From Larimichthys crocea (taxonomy: Eukaryota; Chordata; Actinopteri; Sciaenidae), in assembly GCF_000972845.2 (NCBI RefSeq), contig NC_040016.1, positions 17,799,732-17,863,731 on the forward strand: a DNA stretch of 64,000 nucleotides, in the 5' to 3' direction. The notes under the pieces are model-generated. The model saw nothing but the letters and a program-made list of their open reading frames with translations, was not told the origin of the DNA and did not search any database. How positions within the stretch are numbered: the stretch's first letter is position 1; each line of letters starts with the position of its first letter. The translations under genes and the position numbers were made by a program. Below are positions 1 to 64,000 of the stretch, piece by piece.

Positions 1-646
1 AAGACAACACAATCATTTCATGAACATTGTTCTCTGAGAAAAAATTATGTGGAAATACTGTAGTTGCCATCTGGTATTGACATTTTACATGTGCTATACA
101 CAAACGGTGCTATCACAAATCTGTCTCACACAATCTCGCCGAGAAAACTCAGCAAGACAACATATGTACCGATTTAGAAAACTTTGAGTTTTGCCTTTCC
201 CGCTCAAAGTCAACACAAACAACAAACAGTTGGCACTGGTGAAATGGAACAATGTTTTTTTCTTTTCTATACAATTCATACAAAAATAAAAAATTAAAAT
301 TGCTCCAATGATAGCATCTTTTCTTCTGATTTTCTTGTTTCCATTTCATTTTGCACAGAGGTAGTGGCTATTTAGGTAAAGGGTAAGGGACAAAGTGTAA
401 ATTAAAAATCTCTCATAGAAAATGTTACTCATTTTTGACCAGAGGAATCTCAAAAGAACAAAATATAATACTGCAATCACATACAAAAGTAGTCCTTCAT
501 TTTTGTACATTTTATACAGTGTTCACACTTTTTATCAATTTTCTCTCATACTTTTTGTCGATTTTTTTTGTTTTTGTTTCGTTTTTCTTTTAAAAGGCAA
601 GAAGAGGGGTGTGTTTGGAATAGCGTGATCCAAGCCAATGGACAGT
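1..646 (-). other. lrp1: 3' untranslated region of lrp1, probably extending past the left edge
   Basis: This sequence follows the lrp1 stop codon (647-649) on the minus strand. It is AT-rich and contains no further coding signature. I saw no convincing AATAAA poly(A) signal on the minus strand here, only weak variants, so the transcript probably ends beyond position 1. Short reading frames on both strands look like chance. Confidence 0.6.
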
Positions 647-57870
<57,224 letters not shown>

Positions 57871-58034
57871 CTGAGGGAGACAAACAAAAACATGGATGAC
57901 TGAAAAGAAGTTGCATTTATTAATGCCAACCGAATCTCTGCAATTTCCAAAGACTGTTTTCTGTAAACCCTATTAATTTACATACATTATTGCTAAGTCT
58001 TATCAATAATTTATTTTTTATATTTTATATTTGA

Positions 58035-58112
58035 TATCGGGGAAACCAGTTTCGTTTCATCCCATGTTTACATGTGCTGTAATGACAATAAAACTCCTTG
58101 AATCCTTGAATA
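58035..58112 (+). repeat. retrotransposon 3'-tail-like segment
   Basis: A stretch reading TTTCATCCCATGTTTACATG, then TGTAATGACAATAAAACTCC, then tandem CTTGAATC units resembles the 3' end and octamer tail of fish LINE/SINE elements. No coding part is attached. This is from memory of the pattern, not from a database match. Confidence 0.45.
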
Positions 58113-60456
58113 CCTATGTACTAATGTCTAGTCTATATCTATATCTAAAAAATAGTCTCTGCTTAATTCATGAGACTCCACATCATTGATGTGACAAACA
58201 ACTTTTCAGAAATCTTCTTTGATTCTGATCATGTTGATTAACCATTTAATGATTTATTATTTCAGTCACACTATTTGACCTTGAAATAATTGAGACTACA
58301 GATAATCCAACATCATTTCTGCAAAAAATATAATTCTTCTCGGTTGCATTTTCAATCGTCATCTGATGCATATTGAATACACACTAGGCAAACGGTGTAT
58401 ATCAAAGTAAAAAGTACTTTGGCTGGTTTTTGGAGAGGTCTGTGTGCGGCTACAGTCACTAAAATTGTTCTTTCTGCTTGAGTCTGAAAGAAGCAGCAGG
58501 CAGAAAACACGGCTGTAATGTCATGCCAAAATGGACACCAAAATTGCAGTGCACTCCCTTATCTGTGAAGACAATCCCAGCTGTGCCTCTCCACAACCTG
58601 CTTGCGAGAAAGGTTTGTTTGGAGCCATGCAGTACATAACCGTGTAGTTATGATATGATTTCCAAAGACTGATCTTACCCTGGGATCTTTGTATTACGTC
58701 CTCTCGCTTTGTCTCTCTCATCCATTTCATCTGGACTATAAACTGTTCAGTAAAGCAGAAATGCTTGAAAATCAATCTTTATAAAACACTGCCCTTTCAT
58801 TCTGCCAGTGGTTGACAGACCTTCGACAGCGGGCACTATGTGCGGCTGACAACGCATCTGTCAGACTGGAGAAACACAGAAATGTTTCTCTACTGACTCC
58901 CCCAGTGCTGTGAGTGCACATCAAGCTCTCTATCCTTCATATTAGTGGATGGCAAAACATTACACCAGATACAAGACAGGAGTAACCTGCAGTGGGCGCG
59001 CAGCAATCTGGCTATGAATCCACTAAAAAACGGGAGAGATGAGGACTGACTTTCAAAGAAACCTCCTCCTGAAAATGGAAGGCGATCAAAATCGCCGACG
59101 GTGTTGGACCTATTCCTGATAGACAGATGAACAGAACACCTCAATCCCTCTTTTTATCTGTTCAAAGCACAAGCTCTGCTGCGAAGTCAGTACCTGCCAG
59201 CTGACCCCACGTCAGGGAAATACACAACAGACAGCCAAAAGACAAAAAAAAAAATATGAAATATGCTCCAATCTGCAGCTCCAATCTGCAGCACAATCTC
59301 TGGTATGATAAAGTTCAACAGGAAGTGTCTCCCTGCTTAGTCTGCACTGAATTCTTCTGAATTTGTCCTCATCAGCCAAACACACACACTGTGGAACTGT
59401 TTGTATGTCTGCATGTATATGTGAGTGTCACGTACATAGAAATGCAATAATGTGGTCAAATGTTCGATGAGTGACCGACCGATATCCGATTCTAAAACAA
59501 TTTAAGAAAACAGGAATGCTTGTTCCCCTTTTTTCAAACTTATGCAAGCCATTTTGTTCCTTCTTCTGACTTCCCTTTCTCATCCGTCATGGATTTACAT
59601 TCATCTTTTTCCCCTCCTGCCAACTTAGCAGGCAGAACCGCGAGGCAGACATTCAAAGAACCATTGTGGCAGCAAAAGATGACCACTAAAGAAAACTAGC
59701 AGGAATTACAAACACACCATTATCCTAACTGAGCCTAGCCAAATGACTACCTTCCCTACATCTACAGCGTACACACACATCCAACCCAGAGGCAAAACAC
59801 AGACAATAAGCACGCTAGTGTAGTGGCATGCAGGCCTGGTATTGTAGTTTTCTCTGGGAAAGAAAATATATTCATCTAGGGTGAACATGAGTTTAGCCAA
59901 AACTACTCCCTTCCAAGACACTACACTAAATATATGCAGCTCTAACTCTACATAGAAGTGAATGCACTGCTAAGCATGGAGGCCTTTTCCCCTTTAATGA
60001 CCTGAACTTGTTTTCTTGGACGATGGTGTGCTGCCTTGTGACTCTGGCCAGTCGATCCACAAAAAGACTAATGACTCAGTACAACTTCAGCCCTCATGTC
60101 TAGTCTACGTGTCGCCCAGAACTGTGCCCAGAGATGACTATATGAGTGTATCCATCAGAAGCAGTGATTGAATTATGGTGTAATAATTACAACAACAATT
60201 AAAAAAAAAGCACTTATTAACATTTCTACCCATGCTTGTCCACAAAGGCTAGAGCCAGCAGGTGGCTTAGCTTTGCATAAAGGGGGAACCAGCCAAAGCC
60301 CGGACCAATAATAAGCCCACCAGTACCTCTCGAGAACACTAATTAACACATTGTTTCATACACAAACTGAAACGTTGGAACAAACATTTCTGGTTTTATG
60401 GGGAGTTGCTGTATAAGCCTCTCTGCTGTGGTGCTGTAACTATTTCTTGGTGACCA

Positions 60457-60469
60457 GTTGCCTGGCAAC
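60457..60469. promoter_or_regulatory. RFX X-box-like palindrome
   Basis: GTTGCCTGGCAAC is a perfect inverted repeat that fits the RFX X-box pattern of two GTTGCC-type half sites with a 1-bp spacer. It lies deep in lrp1 intron 2. Function is not shown by the sequence. Confidence 0.35.
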
Positions 60470-63389
60470 CTAGCAATGACAGCAAGGCTGGAAGAAGTCC
60501 TTGTACTCGGCCAATAGTCTAAACAGCCAATGGATTAAACTCACAAGATACAACATGTTATTTAGTGAGCTTGAGCTTGTGTCAGAAGGCATATTTTTGA
60601 ACTTTGGAGGGAGCCAGGCCGGCGAATGCTGCTAAGCTGAGGTAATCACCTGCTATTTTCATATTTAACAAATAGAAACGAGAGTGGTGTTGATCTTCTC
60701 GTCCAACTCTGAGAAAGAAAGGGAATGAGCAGGTTTCCCAAAAAGCTAAATGGTGAACTGATTCATAATTTGTCTACTCGTGGTCAACTTTTAAAAGAAT
60801 AGGCATGACGCATGAACCCTCTTCCTTCCTTTCTTTTGTCTTTGTTCAGTCATGAACTTTGAAACCGATCACTCCTCTGCAGGGATCATCTTTCTCAGCC
60901 CGTGTGGAAAGTCAAACTGTTGGCTGATCCCTCCTCCTCACTCACTCACTCTCCCTCTCTCTCTCTCTCTGTCTCCGTCTTTATCTCCTCCCATCATTTT
61001 TCCTACAACATCTGTTGACCCATTTACAGTAAGTGTATAAGTGGGAGGGCAACGTGTGGAAAACGAAAACAGAAAGAGAAAAAAGAGAGAGAGAGAGTAG
61101 ACAGAGAAGACCGAGTGGAACACCTCATCCACAGGAAGTGGACAGAGCCCCACAAGGCCTCATTCTTGTGCAAGCTGGCAGTGGTCGGCGGGGGCCGCAG
61201 CAGTGGAAAATGCATTGCAAATTTGAATTAAACAGGGTCTTTTATTCAACATTCCTCTACTGTGAGTGAGCCAGGTTTGCAGGCTCGAACCTTTTTTTTT
61301 TTTTCTCTTCAAGAAGTTTCTATTTGCTCTACACAACTCGTTGAATGAGAAGTGAAAGATCCGCACAGGACGGCTGGTTCTGTTCCGTCGTTCAATTAGG
61401 GCACCCAAGGAAAAAGGAAAAAGGATCCTGGTGTGTCCATCACGCCGCTGTCACAGATCATGCTTGTGACAGTGCCAGTGGGTGTACTGAGGCTGGAGAT
61501 CTGACTGTTCTTTTCCTATGGTGAACTACTGTAGATACTACAGACGTCAGAGAGACGTCAGCAGATACCAGGATAGATTTCACTTTTTCCATTGCTCTGT
61601 CTGTCTTAACAGATTTGTCTGAAGGTGTAGAAGCAGACATAAACAGCCTCGACCTTCATCAAAACTGCAACCGAGTATGGAGTTTGAGGCAAATACATAC
61701 ATTTAAGAAATGTTACACCTAACAGATACATTTCTGCAGGTGACCAAGTTGCCAACAGAGCCAAACAAAGCCTTTCTTCTCTAACTATCAAAATAAGATT
61801 TGGGCATGCTGGATTTCAGACACCTTGCACGAGTGGAGTCTTTAAGCTGCTACATATAGAGGTTGATCACATGCACTTTTCCAGTCCGAGGGCCTGAGGG
61901 GCTGGGGTTAGAGAACTAAGACCATTGTTTGGATCACACAAATCGGCTGTGGCCTCCTACAAAGCAGGCTGAGCTACGGTGTTGTAAGAAACGTCACGTG
62001 CAAAGCCTGATCTGAACTGTGGCACGGCCACCTGGAGGGAGAGCTGGGGAAATGGTAAAGGCCACGGGGCAGAGTGATGAAAGCGGGCCAGGAGCTTTCT
62101 AATTATGTGCTGTTTTGGGATTAAAACTTAAAGACACATTGTCCTTAGTTTTTGCTAAGGCCTTCAGCACTTTTTCCCTTTCGTAACGTTTTTACAGAGT
62201 GATTCATCTTGGAAACTGCCTCTTGATCTGTGTTCCCTCTCCGGCACTAGAAAAAAAAAAAAAAAGGCCCAGCTGACTGAGATGGAGTCAAGATCTGGGT
62301 CTGGATCAGGCTGTCACTGAGCCCAAAGCTTGTTAGGCTGTGGGGATTTTCCATTCTCTACTTCATGCCCCCCCCACCATATGCTGTCAACACAAAGCTT
62401 ATTCGACCAATAACCAAACACACAAACAAAAAAATAACAGGTTGCTGCCAGTGCTAGAGCGAAATATATAAAAGCCAGACTTTATTTGGGCCAAAATGAG
62501 GCCAACTGTGGAGAGCTGCAAAGCTACCCACTGCTTCAACTTTATTTTCAAGCCTACACACACTTCAGGATATGACACAATGTCAGAAATACACATACAC
62601 ACTCAAACTATTACAGCAGATTCCACTAACAAGCACCAGATAATTAAAACTAACGCTGCTACTTCACAGCCATCCGGATATAGATTAATAATTTAATATG
62701 TTTACCCATAAATACAGCTCATGAATAAATAGCACTGCACCACTTCACTGCCAGCAGCTCTTAATGACACACTAATACTGGGTTTCTCTGACCACTGATG
62801 ACCAAGTCCCCACAATCCGTCTGGCCCTCTCTGTGATGCTCTTGACCCACATGACACATTCTTGGATTGGAGCATCTGAATCTTGGCCCCCAAGGCACCC
62901 CTTGACCCGTATCCCTCCCCCCCCTCTTGACCATCGTCTGCCCTGCCAAAGAAACATAATTCCAAACAAACTAGGACACGGCATCAAAAAAAAAAACAAG
63001 ATGAGACGACACCAGAGCTAACATTTAGGCTGAAACAGGGGTTTGATCCTGAGGCGGGCAGCGGAGAGCAGGAACAGCAGCGGGAAGCTGCGGAGCGGTG
63101 AGGATAACAATGGCCGCACTTCACCGCCGTTTATTCCTGACAGCTCTCCTATAAACACTTCACTCTGCAGGTGAAACACAACACATTAACCTGACACTCC
63201 AACCACACCTGTGGGTGCCTCACAAATACTACGATCAGTTTAACAGTGTTCTTATAAAAATAAAAAAAATTTACAGCACAAATGTAGTTTATTATAACAA
63301 TCTCAGGTTTTAACCCCGGTGGCAGACTGTGTCGGCTCATGGCTCCGCACTTGCTGCTTGGATCTCGTGTCTCTCGTTCATTGCTCACC

Positions 63390-63443
63390 CCCTCCTCCTC
63401 CTCCTCCTCCTCCTCCTCCGCCTCCTCCTCCTCCTCCTCCTCC
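63390..63443. repeat. (CTC)n trinucleotide repeat
   Basis: CTC repeats with one CGC interruption. On the minus strand they read as GAG and give a spurious poly-Glu frame. Confidence 0.95.
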
Positions 63444-64000
63444 AAATTATCAACACCACATTTTCATTCCTTCCTGGGGGGCTTCTGGGGTGGCTGGCAA
63501 GGTGACAAGCAAAGCAGGAAGGCTAAATCCAGCTCTTGAAAGCACAACAAACTGAGCTCTCTCCAAACACAGCACCACCACCACCGCTCCTCGGGGCAGA
63601 GAAACCACTAAGCAAACAGTTCTATCAGCAAGATTCATATAGGACACAACACACCACCAGATACCCCAGCCAAATAAATAGGTCGGACCTATATCTGTAT
63701 TGGTTATGAAAGAGGAAAAGTAAATGAATGCACACAAAGGAAATCAATGGTGAAATGCAACAAGATAGCACAGAAGATATGACATATATTTCCTTAAGCT
63801 TAAGCATGAAAAGACGGATAATAAAAGTTCTAAAGACACACTTTCCCCCCTTTTCTCTCACAAACACACACAGATGAAAGACGAAAAATATACCTATTGT
63901 CCACTGAATAAGGTTTTTACGTAGCGACTTTATTTCTGAGATTGAACAGGCTCATTATTTGACTCATTCGTCTCTTATTTCCTCACAATGGACTGGGGAT

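Larger units (their letters stand above)
57871..64000. other. lrp1 intron 2 (at least 6.1 kb), no gene recognised
   Basis: The CR1 exon and the signal-peptide exon were looked for on the minus strand and not found, so intron 2 continues past the right edge. I see no other gene. The stretch contains a LINE-tail-like segment (58035-58112), an RFX-type X-box (60457-60469), CT and GA tracts near 60950-61100 and a TCC microsatellite (63390-63443). Confidence 0.55.

Noticed and set aside
62702..62999. Minus-strand frames of 60-87 residues that might be the CR1 exon of lrp1
   Set aside because: No LDLa cysteine spacing or DCxDxSDE motif in any frame, so CR1 is outside the window.
63111..63155. Plus-strand ATG with a signal-peptide-like start (MAALHRRLFL)
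   Set aside because: The frame stops after 14 codons and no donor in phase is evident.
63149..63445. Glu-rich minus-strand frame
   Set aside because: Its content comes from the (CTC)n microsatellite at 63390-63443.

Overview
The window is vertebrate, and most likely teleost, genomic DNA. It is dominated by one large multi-exon gene on the minus strand, the low-density lipoprotein receptor-related protein 1 gene (lrp1). Eighty-seven consecutive coding exons can be placed by GT-AG splice sites, matching reading phase at every junction, and one-to-one correspondence with the human LRP1 protein as I know it. They run from the second LDL-receptor class A (LDLa) repeat at about 57.9 kb down to the stop codon at 647. 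Human LRP1 has 89 coding exons, so only exon 1 (signal peptide) and exon 2 (first LDLa repeat) lie beyond the right edge. The teleost assignment is an inference from compact introns, abundant CA microsatellites and fish-type repeats (hAT MITE, L2-like LINE, tRNA-derived SINE).

Layout from the 5' end of lrp1 (right) to the 3' end (left): 57.9-64 kb is intron 2 sequence without recognisable genes. 57.9-42.4 kb encodes the last LDLa repeat of cluster I, two EGF modules, beta-propeller 1 and its EGF module. 41.7-38.2 kb encodes propeller 2. 37.8-33.5 kb encodes ligand-binding cluster II (LDLa repeats CR3-CR10). 33.4-29.7 kb encodes propeller 3, 28.8-24.7 kb propeller 4 with its EGF (29.7 kb is the EGF before it), 24.5-22.4 kb propeller 5, and 22.8-16.7 kb propeller 6. 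16.2-12.4 kb is cluster III (CR11-20). 12.6-10.5 kb encodes two EGFs, propeller 7 and an EGF. 10.4-6.9 kb is cluster IV (CR21-31). 6.5-4.8 kb encodes two EGFs and propeller 8 with a furin-type site. 4.7-2.2 kb encodes EGF modules, 2.1-2.0 kb the membrane span, and 1.05-0.65 kb a cytoplasmic tail with two NPxY motifs.

Inside intron 41 of lrp1, on the opposite (plus) strand, sits a complete single-exon class A GPCR gene (20679-21743). It resembles galanin/GPR151-type peptide receptors and has several atypical signature residues.

The most interesting unexplained element is a 51-nt, phase 1-1 exon-like segment at 36153-36203. It encodes only the acidic, calcium-binding half of an LDLa repeat and lies between the two exons that jointly build repeat CR6. 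It could act as a cassette or as a mutually exclusive exon, and the second mode would remove repeat CR7 in frame. Mobile elements in introns include two long-TIR inverted-repeat elements, a 347-bp hAT-type MITE with a perfect 8-bp target duplication 10 bp from an exon, a decayed L2-like LINE and a SINE with a 15-bp target duplication.
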